Below are positions 1 through 8,902 of a DNA stretch of 64,000 nt, piece after piece (the first letter of the stretch is position 1; each line of letters opens with the position of its first letter). Both the position numbers and the translations under genes were made by a program. The stretch comes from an uncultured Eubacteriales bacterium (lineage in GTDB: Bacteria > Bacillota > Clostridia > Lachnospirales > Cellulosilyticaceae): assembly GCA_900551325.1 (NCBI GenBank), contig URVM01000004.1:62001-126000 (forward strand). The letters are read 5' to 3'. The notes below the pieces were generated by a model that worked only from the letters and a program-made list of their open reading frames with translations, was not told the DNA's origin and did no database searches.

Positions 1-198
1 TTCTTTTACATAGGCCAGATATTCCACAATAACCTTTGTTGTCATCTTAGAAGCAGTTTGTATATTATGCTTATCTTCACAGTACTTGGCAAACATTCGT
101 AAAGACTGCTCATAAGATTTAATCGTTTTGTTAGATAAATTTTTAGTTTTACAATACACTAGATAATCTTCTATTTGATAAAAGAACTCATTAAACAT
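1..198 (-). CDS. Tyrosine recombinase (phage integrase family), N-terminal fragment
   Basis: Only the first 66 codons lie in the window; the gene runs off the left edge. The translation starts MFNEFFYQIEDYLVYCKTK and continues with SNKTIKSYEQSLRMFAKY. This is the pattern of the SAM-like DNA-binding domain at the N terminus of XerC/XerD-type and integrase recombinases. The catalytic domain is outside the window, so activity cannot be judged. The start is an ATG with an AGGAGG ribosome binding site six bases upstream. That site sits inside an inverted repeat. The gene follows spo0A on the same strand. It could be a housekeeping Xer-like recombinase or the integrase of a mobile element; the fragment does not decide this. 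Confidence 0.75.
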   Translation of the reverse strand, partial: MFNEFFYQIEDYLVYCKTKNLSNKTIKSYEQSLRMFAKYCEDKHNIQTASKMTTKVIVEYLAYVKE

Positions 199-202
199 AA
201 AA

Positions 203-251
203 AACCTCCTCAGTTTTAATAGTCTTTTCAGACCAATAAACTAAGGAGGTT
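203..251 (-). promoter_or_regulatory. Hairpin that can sequester the recombinase ribosome binding site
   Basis: Arms at 203-216 and 238-251 pair over 14 bases with one G-U position. The loop holds a smaller stem (GTCT/AGAC at 221-232). On the minus-strand RNA the 3' arm contains the AGGAGG of the recombinase gene, and is followed by six U and then the ATG. The structure could therefore act as a translational lock or a leader terminator. A short alternative pairing, GAGG at 257-260 with CCTC at 246-249, would break the main stem. Regulation is inference from the fold. Confidence 0.5.
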
Positions 252-368
252 GGTTGCCTCTATCAGAAATTATTTGTTGCCTTTAATGGGCAAATTTAGC
301 TCAATTCCAGTTACACTTTTGATAGTTTATTGCACTAGAATTTTTTGAAACCCTTGTTATTACTGACT

Positions 369-1232
369 TTACCCTACTTGAAGTTCAAGTCTTAATCTAT
401 CGGCGATAAGTGCGATAAATTCTGAGTTAGTAGGTTTCCCCTTACCGTTATTCACAGTGTAACCAAAAAGTTGGTCAATAGTATCCATCTTACCACGGCT
501 CCATGCTACTTCAATAGCATGACGAATAGCACGCTCTACGCGAGATGGTGTTGTATTGTAGTTTTTTGCAATGTTTGGATATAATTGTTTTGTAATAGAA
601 TTTAATATATCCATATCATTAATCGCCATAATAATAGCATCTCTTAAATATTGATAGCCTTTAATATGTGCTGGTATACCAATTTCATGTATAACATTTG
701 TTACTTCTGTTTCTAGGCTATGTGCTGTTACAACTGGTCTTTGTTGTGTTTGTGCCTTTGCATTCATACTTGACCCTGAACCCCCGAAAATAGATGAACT
801 ATAAGCTACAGGCTGTGGTGCTGGTTCACTTGTTTGTCTTATACTACTTGTCATATTTTTTAGTTGGCGAATGCGTGTTGTAAGTGTGTCCATATCAAAT
901 GGTTTAACAATATAGTAAGTTGCCCCTAAAGCTAAAGCACGTTCTGTAATTTTATCTTGTCCAACAGCTGAAAGCATTACTACTAACGGTTTAGGATTAA
1001 TATTCATATTTTGAATATTTTCAAGTACGCCTATACCGTCTAAATAAGGCATAATCACATCTAGTATAAGTACATCTGGTACCAGTGCCTTAATTTGGTC
1101 ACATGCTTCGAGTCCATTTGCTGCTACACCTACAACTTCCATGTCTTCTTGCTTATTTAAGAATTCCTTCAATATTTGACTAAAATCCTTATTATCGTCA
1201 GCCAATACGATTCTTATTTTTTTCTCTTGCAA
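369..1232 (-). CDS. spo0A: Stage 0 sporulation protein A, sporulation master response regulator
   Basis: This is a 287-residue response regulator. An N-terminal receiver domain (about 1-125) has the acidic pair D12/D13, phospho-acceptor D58 in LILDVIMP, and the conserved Lys in IVKPFD. The C-terminal domain (about 175-287) is the Spo0A-specific DNA-binding fold, with the recognition stretch SRVERAIRHAIEVAW. Phosphorylated Spo0A commits the cell to sporulation. The start is a TTG with a GGGGGAG ribosome binding site about eight bases upstream. It lies downstream of spoIVB on the same strand, the order found across Bacilli and Clostridia, and has its own sigma-A-like promoter. The linker between the domains (about 130-170) is Ser/Gln-rich. 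Identity is very secure. Confidence 0.98.
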   Translation of the reverse strand: MQEKKIRIVLADDNKDFSQILKEFLNKQEDMEVVGVAANGLEACDQIKALVPDVLILDVIMPYLDGIGVLENIQNMNINPKPLVVMLSAVGQDKITERALALGATYYIVKPFDMDTLTTRIRQLKNMTSSIRQTSEPAPQPVAYSSSIFGGSGSSMNAKAQTQQRPVVTAHSLETEVTNVIHEIGIPAHIKGYQYLRDAIIMAINDMDILNSITKQLYPNIAKNYNTTPSRVERAIRHAIEVAWSRGKMDTIDQLFGYTVNNGKGKPTNSEFIALIADRLRLELQVG

Positions 1233-1284
1233 AACGACTCCCCCTGTCTCTATAAATTACAACATTTTACCAAAATCTAATAAT

Positions 1285-1313
1285 ATTATACCTAATTTCA
1301 AAAATTAAATCAA
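1285..1313 (-). promoter_or_regulatory. Sigma-A-like promoter of spo0A
   Basis: On the minus strand there is a -35 box TTGATT (1308-1313), a 17-base spacer and a -10 box TATAAT (1285-1290), about 50 bases upstream of the TTG start of spo0A. The -10 matches consensus fully. No clear Spo0A box (TGTCGAA type) was seen nearby. Confidence 0.6.
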
Positions 1314-1351
1314 TACCAAAATTTGGAATAACGACTTTTTTATGCAAGAAT

Positions 1352-2536
1352 CTATTTTACTTCATTATTAATCATATTTTCTATGAAAATACCGTATCCT
1401 TTTGTGGGGTCTTGGATGAATACATGGGTTACTGCACCTACTAATTTTCCATCTTGTAAAATAGGGCTACCACTCATGCCTTGTATAATACCATTTGTCA
1501 CTTCTAGTAACCTAGGATCTACAATTTGGATGACCATACCCTTTGCTGGCTCACTTGTATAGCGTGATACCTTCTTAATAAGCACTTCATAAGGCCGTAC
1601 TTCTCCTCCTAGAATGTTACTTAAAATAACTGCTTTCCCCTCATATATTTCATTTTGGTATGCTATAGGTACAGGATCATTTCTAAATAGACTTTCTCCT
1701 CTTTTATTAAGACTTCCAAAAATTCCAAGTGCTGTATTATTATCAATATAACCTAATATATTTTTTGCTGTATACTCAATAATCCCCTTTAATTCACCTG
1801 GCTCGCCTTTTTCTCCTTTATGAATAGATGTAACAGAAGTTGTTGTCACTTCTCCACTACGAATAGGTAGAAGCTTTTTAATATCTACATCATTAATACC
1901 ATGACCTAAAGCACCAAATACCTTTGTATTAGGGTCATAATAAGTAAGTGTACCTATTCCTTGAGCACTGTCTTTTACCCATATGCCTATCTTATATACC
2001 CCTTCGTTTTCACAAAACTTTGGTGTAACTTGTACCTTGATTTCTTCTTCTTTACGTTTTACTGTAAGTGTAAGCTCTTCACCTTTTGAGGCTTCTACAA
2101 GTTGTTGTAAGTGTTCCTTTGATTCTACTAGTGTATCACCCACTTTTAAAAGCATATCACCTTTTATTAGTTTATTTTTGCAAGGTGACACTTCTTCTTC
2201 CCCACCTGTAAAAGGACTTGTTCCAAGTACACATATACCACTAGCATCAACTTTTACACCAATAAGCTGGCCACATGGTACAACTGCTGTAGGTTTTACC
2301 AAGTTTACATTTACTGTCTTTAGAGGAATGTAGCCAAGTAGAGATATTTCTAAGTTATCATCTGTTGTTTTTTTGGCACAAAGAGGCCATTCTACGACTT
2401 TTTCATAAGTTGTACCTTGAGGAAGTTGAATATGATTGGGGAAAATATAAGAGAATAAATAGGGGCTTGCAATGATTAAACAACTAAGAAGCACTATAGA
2501 AAAAAGCTGTTTTTTATGTTTATTGTCCTGTTTCAT
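1352..2536 (-). CDS. spoIVB: SpoIVB, forespore signalling serine peptidase (S55)
   Basis: SpoIVB is made in the forespore and secreted into the intermembrane space, where it triggers processing of pro-sigma-K by the SpoIVF complex (family knowledge). Here there is one N-terminal membrane segment (about residues 10-29), a PDZ domain (about 95-175), and the S55 peptidase domain with FGALGHG (putative catalytic His) and GMSGSPI (catalytic Ser). The reading frame stays open to an ATG at 2557. The ATG at 2536 is preferred because AGGATG lies just ahead of it and a possible sigma-G promoter would start RNA near 2560. The gene sits between recN and spo0A, the conserved order. Not all clostridia use sigma-K-type processing, so the exact target here is inferred. 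Confidence 0.95.
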   Translation of the reverse strand: MKQDNKHKKQLFSIVLLSCLIIASPYLFSYIFPNHIQLPQGTTYEKVVEWPLCAKKTTDDNLEISLLGYIPLKTVNVNLVKPTAVVPCGQLIGVKVDASGICVLGTSPFTGGEEEVSPCKNKLIKGDMLLKVGDTLVESKEHLQQLVEASKGEELTLTVKRKEEEIKVQVTPKFCENEGVYKIGIWVKDSAQGIGTLTYYDPNTKVFGALGHGINDVDIKKLLPIRSGEVTTTSVTSIHKGEKGEPGELKGIIEYTAKNILGYIDNNTALGIFGSLNKRGESLFRNDPVPIAYQNEIYEGKAVILSNILGGEVRPYEVLIKKVSRYTSEPAKGMVIQIVDPRLLEVTNGIIQGMSGSPILQDGKLVGAVTHVFIQDPTKGYGIFIENMINNEVK

Positions 2537-2567
2537 TTTGCCACATCCTGTCTGCATCGTTACGCTG

Positions 2568-2599
2568 TCATATGTTTAAATTCTCCTTTTCCAAATACA
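2568..2599 (-). promoter_or_regulatory. Possible sigma-G-type promoter of spoIVB
   Basis: The minus strand has TGTATT (2594-2599), 19 bases, then CATATGA (2568-2574), loosely matching the sigma-G pattern TGNATA / CATNNTA. The spacing is one base longer than usual. The position fits forespore expression of spoIVB after the recN terminator. Weak evidence. Confidence 0.3.
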
Positions 2600-2630
2600 T
2601 TTATTCAGACCTTACCAAGGTAAGATTTAC

Positions 2631-2658
2631 AAAAAAAAGACACCGTTTACACGATGCC
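2631..2658 (-). terminator. Rho-independent terminator of recN
   Basis: The minus-strand RNA has GGCATCG, a six-base loop, CGGTGTC (seven pairs, two of them G-U), then eight U. The stem overlaps the last codons and stop of recN. It separates the nadK-argR-recN transcripts from spoIVB. Confidence 0.75.
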
Positions 2659-4341
2659 TTCTTTATAACGATTTGCTGTTTCTTTTAATTCTTTTGCACT
2701 TTCTAAAGTACTTTGTGTAACGAGTCCACCCATTAAGCGACAAAGCTCTTGTTGAAGTGCTTGTTCTTTAATCGTATTTAATTGAGTCTTTGTTTGATTA
2801 TCTATCACTTGTTTTTCGATTAAATAGTTTTCATCACCCATTGCAGCAATTTGTGGAAGGTGAGTAATACAAATAACTTGACGTTTTCTAGAAATAACAG
2901 CTAGTTTTTCGCCTACTTTTTGAGCTGCTACACCACTAATTCCTGTATCAATCTCGTCAAAAATAACAGTTTCTATTGTATCACCTAATACAAGTACTGT
3001 TTTAATGGCTAGCATAACACGAGAAATTTCTCCACCTGAAGCAATTTTTGCAAGACCATGCATGTCCTCACCTAAGTTAGTACGGATTAAGAACTCTACA
3101 TCATCTCCACCGTTTTTATTTAAAGTACCTAAAGAATCTATAGCTACTTTAAACTCTGCATGTGGCATTTGAAGATCATGAAGATGTTCATTGATTTGAA
3201 CTTCTATAACTCTTGCAATCTCTTCACGTCTTTTTGTAATATCTCCCGCTAACTTAGTCAATTGTTCCTCAAGATGTGCTGCTTCTTTTTCAAGTTTTTC
3301 CTTGTTTTCAGTACTTCCAAGAAGCTCTTCAAGTTCTTTTTCACATTTTGCTTTGTAAGCTAAAATTTCTTTTATAGAACTACCATATTTTTGTTTCAGT
3401 CTATAAATAGTATCTAAGCGTGTTTGAATTTCTTGTAGAAGTTCTGGTGAATACTCTATATCATCTACAAAGCGTCTCATTTGGTACGTAATATCTTGTA
3501 TTTCAGCTTCTGCTGCCAGTAGCCTTGTATGCAAATTACTAAGTTCTTCATTAATATGACTTACATCTTGAATATGTTGTGTAGCACGTCCAATGAGCTC
3601 TAATGCACCTACTTGATGTCCTTCACTTGCTTCTAAAGCATCATAGGCCTTTTGACATTGCATAAGTATTTTCTCTGCATGAGCCAAAATGTCGTATTGA
3701 CTCTTTAAGTCTTCTTCTTCATTAGCCTTTAAATGACAAGCTGCAATTTCATTAATTTGAAACTCTAACATATCTTGAAGCTGTAATTTCTTACGATCAT
3801 CCGTACTAATTCGATCTATTTCTTGCTTAATGGTTACAAGGCGTTCATATTGATTTTTATACTCTTCTTTCATAGCAAAAAATCTAGTATCACCAAAACT
3901 ATCTAGCATACCTATATGTGTAGATACATCTAGTAGTGACTGAGGTTCATGTTGTCCATGGACATCAATTAATAAGCTAGCTAATTCCTTAATGGCACCT
4001 CTTGTACAAGTTACACCATTAATCTTATATACAGTACGTCCTGATACATAGAGGATACGCTCCATTTCAATGGTACATCCTGTATAAGGGTAGCCTTGTT
4101 CTTCTAGGTAGCTAATACCTATTCCTTTTTCATCTTCAAAGACTAAGCGTACATAAGCACACTGCTCACCTTTTCGTATAATTTGTTTAGAAGTACGGTT
4201 ACCTATAGCAAATTGAATAGAATCAATTAGCATAGACTTTCCTGCACCCGTTTCCCCACTAAAAATATTTAGATGAGGATGAAGTTCTAGTGTGATTTCT
4301 TCAATAAGTGCAATATTTCTTACATGTAAACAAGTAAGCAT
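2647..4341 (-). CDS. recN: DNA repair protein RecN
   Basis: RecN is an SMC-like ATPase that acts early in double-strand break repair. The 564-residue length is normal. The N terminus has the Walker A motif GETGAGKS (29-36), the middle (about 150-390) is rich in charged coiled-coil sequence, and the C terminus has the ABC signature LASGGEISR and Walker B TVIFDEIDTGISG. The gene follows argR closely, a linkage conserved in Firmicutes, and is closed by a terminator overlapping its stop codon. Confidence 0.97.
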   Translation of the reverse strand: MLTCLHVRNIALIEEITLELHPHLNIFSGETGAGKSMLIDSIQFAIGNRTSKQIIRKGEQCAYVRLVFEDEKGIGISYLEEQGYPYTGCTIEMERILYVSGRTVYKINGVTCTRGAIKELASLLIDVHGQHEPQSLLDVSTHIGMLDSFGDTRFFAMKEEYKNQYERLVTIKQEIDRISTDDRKKLQLQDMLEFQINEIAACHLKANEEEDLKSQYDILAHAEKILMQCQKAYDALEASEGHQVGALELIGRATQHIQDVSHINEELSNLHTRLLAAEAEIQDITYQMRRFVDDIEYSPELLQEIQTRLDTIYRLKQKYGSSIKEILAYKAKCEKELEELLGSTENKEKLEKEAAHLEEQLTKLAGDITKRREEIARVIEVQINEHLHDLQMPHAEFKVAIDSLGTLNKNGGDDVEFLIRTNLGEDMHGLAKIASGGEISRVMLAIKTVLVLGDTIETVIFDEIDTGISGVAAQKVGEKLAVISRKRQVICITHLPQIAAMGDENYLIEKQVIDNQTKTQLNTIKEQALQQELCRLMGGLVTQSTLESAKELKETANRYKEGIV

Positions 4342-4355
4342 CTCATCACTCCTTA

Positions 4356-4814
4356 TTAAGAGTTTAAAACTTCTTGGAATTTATTAATAATTTCGCTCAT
4401 ATCATCCATATTTCTTACAGCACAAAAAATAGTGTCATCCCCTGCTAATGTGCCTACAATTTCATCATAATTAAATGCATCAATTGCTGCTGCTACTGCA
4501 TTACCCATACCTGTTAACGTACGTATAACAAGGATATTTTGAGCAATATCCATAGAGACAAAACCTGCTTTAAAAACACGAATAACTTTTTCTGAAATTT
4601 GGTTTTCATAGTTAGCTAAAGCTACGTATTTTTGATTATTATTTTTCCCTGCTACTTTTGTAAGCTTAAGTTCGCGAATATCACGTGATACAGTAGCTTG
4701 TGTTACTTTAAAACCAGCTTGTTCAAGATTTTCTGCTAGCTCTTCTTGGGTTTCAATTTCATGTTTTTGAATAAGACTTAATATCTTTGATTGTCTTTGT
4801 TCTTTCATTCCCAT
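4356..4814 (-). CDS. argR: Arginine repressor ArgR
   Basis: The 152-residue protein has an N-terminal winged-helix DNA-binding domain (motifs TQATVSRDIRELKL) and a C-terminal hexamerisation/arginine-binding domain with GTLAGDDTIFCAV. ArgR represses arginine biosynthesis and activates catabolism with arginine as co-repressor. It starts four bases after the nadK stop; a GAGAGG ribosome binding site within the end of nadK supports the first ATG, with a second ATG two codons later as alternative. The nadK-argR-recN order is typical of Firmicutes. Confidence 0.96.
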   Translation of the reverse strand: MGMKEQRQSKILSLIQKHEIETQEELAENLEQAGFKVTQATVSRDIRELKLTKVAGKNNNQKYVALANYENQISEKVIRVFKAGFVSMDIAQNILVIRTLTGMGNAVAAAIDAFNYDEIVGTLAGDDTIFCAVRNMDDMSEIINKFQEVLNS

Positions 4815-4817
4815 AAA

Positions 4818-5678
4818 TTATTTACGCCTCTCCACTATTTTTTTTCTTAAAATTTCAAAGAAATGCAAATCAGAAACTTTAATTAACTTAGTTGTATAAG
4901 GTGCTTTTTGTATTTCTATACAATGCATTGGTGTAATGTTCATCTTCATTTGTCCATCTACTACAAGTTCAAGTATTGTACCATCGTAGTTGTTTGTTTG
5001 TACCTGAATACGATCTGTATCTGCGACAATAACAGCACGAGAGTAAATAGAGTGTGGACAAATTGGTGTAATCATTATTTGGCTAGCAGTAGGGGCTACA
5101 ATAGGCCCCCCCGCTGAAAGATTATAAGCTGTTGATCCTGTCGGTGTGGCAAATATAATACCATCAGCAGGATAAACATCTAAAAATTGATCGTTTACTT
5201 TTATTTCAAATTCAGAAATGCGAGATGAACTACCTCTCGCTACATAAACATCATTAAGGGCTTGAAACTTATAGGTCTCACCTTCCGGTGTACTTACCTT
5301 TACCATAAGCATCATGCGTTCATCTATCTTATACGTATTATTTATTAATTTAGGTAGTAATTCATCTACTTCAGACATTTCCACATCTGCTAAGAAACCT
5401 AAACGTCCTAAATTAATCCCCATAATAGGAATATTGTGTTTGCATGCTTTTCCTGCAATGCTTAATATAGTTCCATCACCACCAATGGCAATGATTGCTT
5501 CACAATGTGTATAAATATCCTTCTCTTCTACAAAGTGTATCTTACCCCCAGACAACGCTTCAAGATGACCACTCATATAAACTTCTACATCATGTGCTAG
5601 AAGCCAATAGACTACTTGCTTTGTTGTCTCTAATTCTATATCTTTTAAGAGATTTGGTATAACCCCTATTCGTTTCAT
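4818..5678 (-). CDS. nadK: NAD kinase
   Basis: This enzyme phosphorylates NAD to NADP. The 286-residue protein has the family signature GGDGT (66-70), the NDVYVARG segment, and the glycine/serine-rich nucleotide site TPTGSTAYNLSAGGP in the C-terminal half. It lies between tlyA and argR with short gaps, the canonical arrangement. The ATG start gives the expected N-terminal Rossmann strand (KRIGVIPN). Confidence 0.96.
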   Translation of the reverse strand: MKRIGVIPNLLKDIELETTKQVVYWLLAHDVEVYMSGHLEALSGGKIHFVEEKDIYTHCEAIIAIGGDGTILSIAGKACKHNIPIMGINLGRLGFLADVEMSEVDELLPKLINNTYKIDERMMLMVKVSTPEGETYKFQALNDVYVARGSSSRISEFEIKVNDQFLDVYPADGIIFATPTGSTAYNLSAGGPIVAPTASQIMITPICPHSIYSRAVIVADTDRIQVQTNNYDGTILELVVDGQMKMNITPMHCIEIQKAPYTTKLIKVSDLHFFEILRKKIVERRK

Positions 5679-5691
5679 CTACCCCACCTAC

Positions 5692-6498
5692 CTATAATGA
5701 ATCATGTGACGCTTTTACAACTTCCTCTGTTAATGTTTCTCTATCTAAGCCTGTATCCGCTCCATCTGCCTTCTTCAGATAAATAAGATATTCTATATTT
5801 CCTTCTGGTCCTTTAATAGGTGAAAAATCAAGACCATAAACGCTAAAGCCAATACTTATAGCATACTCCCAAACTTTTAAAATAACTTGTTTGTGTACTT
5901 TAGGATCTTTAACTACACCATGCTTTTCAACTTGCTCACGACCTGCTTCAAATTGTGGTTTAATAAGTGCTACTACCTCTCCATCCTCTTTAAGCAAGTT
6001 ATAAACAGCTAATAAAATTTTAGTTAAAGAAATAAAAGATACGTCTATTGAGCTAAAGTCTATTTCTTCTGGTATTTCTTCATGAGTTACATAGCGCATG
6101 TTGGTTTTTTCCATACACACAACTCTTTCATCCTCACGAAGTTTCCAAGCAAGTTGCCCATAACCTACATCAATAGAATATACTTTTACTGCTCCATTTT
6201 GAAGCATACAATCTGTAAAGCCTCCTGTAGAAGCACCTACATCCATACAGGTTTTATTATCAAGAGTAATAGGAAACTGTGCCATAGCTTTTTCAAGCTT
6301 AAAGCCACCACGGCTTACATAGCGCATTTTCTCTCTTACTTCAATATGGGCACTTACATCAACTTTAAGTCCAGCTTTATCTTCTTTTTGTCCATTGACG
6401 TATACAACGCCTGCCATAATATAAGCTTTTGCACGTTCTCTAGATTCTGCTAGACCACGACTTGCAATGAGAACGTCTAATCTTTCTTTATCTGCCAT
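5692..6498 (-). CDS. tlyA: TlyA family rRNA methyltransferase (S4 plus FtsJ-like domain)
   Basis: An N-terminal S4 RNA-binding domain (about 5-65, ERLDVLIASRGLAESRERAK) is followed by an FtsJ-like SAM-dependent methyltransferase domain with MDVGASTGGFTDCML. In other bacteria TlyA 2'-O-methylates ribosomal RNA; older annotations call it hemolysin A. The start overlaps the last base of dxs, so the two are translationally coupled. It is followed by nadK after 13 bases. Confidence 0.95.
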   Translation of the reverse strand: MADKERLDVLIASRGLAESRERAKAYIMAGVVYVNGQKEDKAGLKVDVSAHIEVREKMRYVSRGGFKLEKAMAQFPITLDNKTCMDVGASTGGFTDCMLQNGAVKVYSIDVGYGQLAWKLREDERVVCMEKTNMRYVTHEEIPEEIDFSSIDVSFISLTKILLAVYNLLKEDGEVVALIKPQFEAGREQVEKHGVVKDPKVHKQVILKVWEYAISIGFSVYGLDFSPIKGPEGNIEYLIYLKKADGADTGLDRETLTEEVVKASHDSL

Positions 6499-8372
6499 TA
6501 TGCTCTCTCTTTCCTTGTAAGTTGTTTAATTTGTGTCACCAAATGGTCCACTGATAAATGTTCTATTTCTAATAAAGATGGAATATCTCCATGCTCTACA
6601 ATACCTGTTTGGTATCCAAAGCTATGGAATGCATTAGTTTTGCCATTTAGCACCATCCATTGTGCAATTTGTGCACCAAAGCCATCTTTTATTACATGAT
6701 CTTCCATAGTAAATAAGTAAGTATACTTATCACATAACTTACTTAAGCCTTCTTCATCTAAAGGCTTAATGCATGGTACTTCTACCACAGCCACCTTATA
6801 GCCTTCATTATCTAGGACCTCTTTTACTTTTAAAGCATGTGCTACCATTTTACCTGTAGCTACAAGAGCAATTTCTTCTCCCTCTTCTAAAGTTACTATA
6901 CGTCCATCATTATAAGAAATTTGATATTTAGAATCTAATGAAACACTACCTCTAGGATAACGAATAGCTACTGGAGCATTTAGACTTAAGGCATATTGTA
7001 GGGCTGACTCCATTTCTTCTGGCATCTTCACTGAAAGTAAGGTCATATTTGGAATATGACTTAAATAAGCAATATCAAATATACCTTGATGTGTAGCCCC
7101 ATCTTCTCCTACTAGACCTGCACGATCAATACCAAAGACAACAGGTAAATTTTGAAGGGCTACATCATGCAATACTTGGTCATAAGCTCTTTGTAAGAAA
7201 GAAGAGTATACTGCAAATACAGGTTTATAGCCACTGGCTGCAAGCCCTGCTGAAAAAGTAACTGCATGCTGCTCCGCTATACCTACATCAAAAAAGCGCT
7301 TAGGAAATTGCTTTTCAAAATGATTTAGGCCTGTTCCATCTGACATAGCTGCTGTAATACCAAGTATACGTTCATCCTTTTCACCAAGGCTTACCATAGC
7401 ATAGCCAAAAGCATCAGAGAATGTATAACCTCCAGCTTTTTTAGGTATAACACCTGTTTTATAGTCAAAAGGTCCTACGCCGTGGTAAGCACTAGGATTT
7501 TCTACTGCTGGTTTATAACCTCTACCTTTAATAGTTTTAACATGTATTAAAACAGGACCTTCCATAGCTTTTGCATTATTTAAAATTTCTATAAGTTCAT
7601 TAATATTGTGTCCATCAATTGGACCAAGGTAAGTAAGTCCCATTTCTTCAAAAAGTGTATTTTCGATAAAAACAGTTTTTACCCCTTCTTTTGTCTTACG
7701 TACTACATCAACTAATTGGCTACCTACAAGAGGTACTTTATGGAGTAAACCTTCTATATCTTGTTTTGCTCTTAAATAGTCATGACTTGAACGTAAATGG
7801 TTAAGATGTCTACTCATACCACCTACATTTTCAGAAATACTCATTTCATTATCATTTAAAATGACAATTAAGTTTGTATGTCCTCGTCCCGCATTGTTAA
7901 GGGCTTCATAAGCCATGCCTCCTGTAAGAGCACCATCACCAATAACGGCAATCACATGACTATCGTCACCTCTTAAATCTCTTGCAACAGCCATACCAAT
8001 GGCTGCTGAAATAGAAGTTGAACTATGACCTGTTTCAAAAACATCATGCACACTTTCCTTACGTTTAGGAAAGCCACTCATACCTTCTGTCTTTCGTAAA
8101 GTTTTAAAACCTTTTCTTCTACCTGTTAAAAGTTTGTGTACATAAGCTTGATGGCCTACATCCCACACCATTTTATCTTTAGGTGAATCAAAAACATAAT
8201 GAAGAGCTAAAGTTAACTCAACAACACCTAGGTTAGAAGCTAAATGCCCACCTGTACGTGCTAAAGATTGAATCAGGAATTGTCTAACATCCTTAGCTAG
8301 TAATTGAAGTTCATCTATGTCTAATTGTTTAAGGTCTTCTACACTTTTAATACTATCTAATGTTTTTAACAT
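6498..8372 (-). CDS. dxs: 1-deoxy-D-xylulose-5-phosphate synthase
   Basis: Dxs condenses pyruvate and glyceraldehyde-3-phosphate, the first step of the MEP isoprenoid pathway. The 624-residue protein has the thiamine pyrophosphate motif GDGALTGG...NDNEMSI, the transketolase-like centre with FFDVGIAEQHAV, and RYPRGS near the C terminus. Length is normal. It sits below the isoprenoid gene ispA but is separated from that operon by a terminator, so it probably has its own promoter or receives read-through. tlyA overlaps its end. Confidence 0.98.
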   Translation of the reverse strand: MLKTLDSIKSVEDLKQLDIDELQLLAKDVRQFLIQSLARTGGHLASNLGVVELTLALHYVFDSPKDKMVWDVGHQAYVHKLLTGRRKGFKTLRKTEGMSGFPKRKESVHDVFETGHSSTSISAAIGMAVARDLRGDDSHVIAVIGDGALTGGMAYEALNNAGRGHTNLIVILNDNEMSISENVGGMSRHLNHLRSSHDYLRAKQDIEGLLHKVPLVGSQLVDVVRKTKEGVKTVFIENTLFEEMGLTYLGPIDGHNINELIEILNNAKAMEGPVLIHVKTIKGRGYKPAVENPSAYHGVGPFDYKTGVIPKKAGGYTFSDAFGYAMVSLGEKDERILGITAAMSDGTGLNHFEKQFPKRFFDVGIAEQHAVTFSAGLAASGYKPVFAVYSSFLQRAYDQVLHDVALQNLPVVFGIDRAGLVGEDGATHQGIFDIAYLSHIPNMTLLSVKMPEEMESALQYALSLNAPVAIRYPRGSVSLDSKYQISYNDGRIVTLEEGEEIALVATGKMVAHALKVKEVLDNEGYKVAVVEVPCIKPLDEEGLSKLCDKYTYLFTMEDHVIKDGFGAQIAQWMVLNGKTNAFHSFGYQTGIVEHGDIPSLLEIEHLSVDHLVTQIKQLTRKERA

Positions 8373-8417
8373 TTTCTCACACTTTCATTGTCACTATAAT
8401 ATAGTAATAATTTTTTA

Positions 8418-8447
8418 AAAGAAAAGTGGCTCCCGCCACTTTTCTTT
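8418..8447 (-). terminator. Rho-independent terminator after the divergent PAP2 gene
   Basis: Perfect 13-base arms (8418-8430 and 8435-8447, core AAAGTGGC/GCCACTTT) flank a four-base loop. On the minus strand the stem is followed by a TTTTAAAAAATT stretch. It overlaps the end of the gene at 8446 and stands just upstream of dxs. Confidence 0.8.
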
Positions 8448-8892
8448 AAGGTATAAAAATTAAACCCATAGCCACACCAAGTACTGCACCTGCTAATACT
8501 TGAAGTGGTGTATGTCCTAAAAGTTCTTTTAAGCGTACTTCAAGGGTTACATTTGGATCTTGCAATACATCAATAATACGATTTAATAAAGCAGCTTGTT
8601 TACCAGCCTCTAAACGTACATTGGCTGCATCATACATTACAATAAAGCTAAGCACCGCTGCAATAGCAAATAATGCACTATCATAGCCATGTAGTTGGCC
8701 TACTCCTATAGCTAAGGAAGTAGAGATGGCACTATGAGAACTTGGCATACCACCTGATGAAACTAACTTTTTAAAATCTAAGCGATGTTCATTGACTAAA
8801 GTTATAATTACTTTAAGTACTTGGGCAATAAACCAACTAAGTAGTGCTACCATTAAAAGACTATTATTAAAAAGTTCTGTAAATTGTCTCAT
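8446..8892 (-). CDS. Divergent PAP2 family membrane protein (DUF212)
   Basis: A 148-residue integral membrane protein with about four hydrophobic segments. The conserved stretch SSGGMPSSHSAISTSLA resembles the phosphate-binding motif of PAP2 lipid phosphatases. The family (PF02681) is found in Firmicutes, cyanobacteria and plants, mostly without a proven reaction. It starts 10 bases after ispA, so a role with polyprenyl lipids is an attractive but unproven idea. The terminator after it closes the operon. Confidence 0.85.
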   Translation of the reverse strand: MRQFTELFNNSLLMVALLSWFIAQVLKVIITLVNEHRLDFKKLVSSGGMPSSHSAISTSLAIGVGQLHGYDSALFAIAAVLSFIVMYDAANVRLEAGKQAALLNRIIDVLQDPNVTLEVRLKELLGHTPLQVLAGAVLGVAMGLIFIP

Positions 8893-8902
8893 GTATTCCC
8901 CC

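Noticed and set aside
1983..2333. A 116-codon open frame on the plus strand opposite spoIVB
   Set aside because: It is fully antisense to a well-supported gene, has no ribosome binding site and a composition typical of a reverse-frame shadow. The same applies to the other plus-strand frames at 0.4-47 kb.
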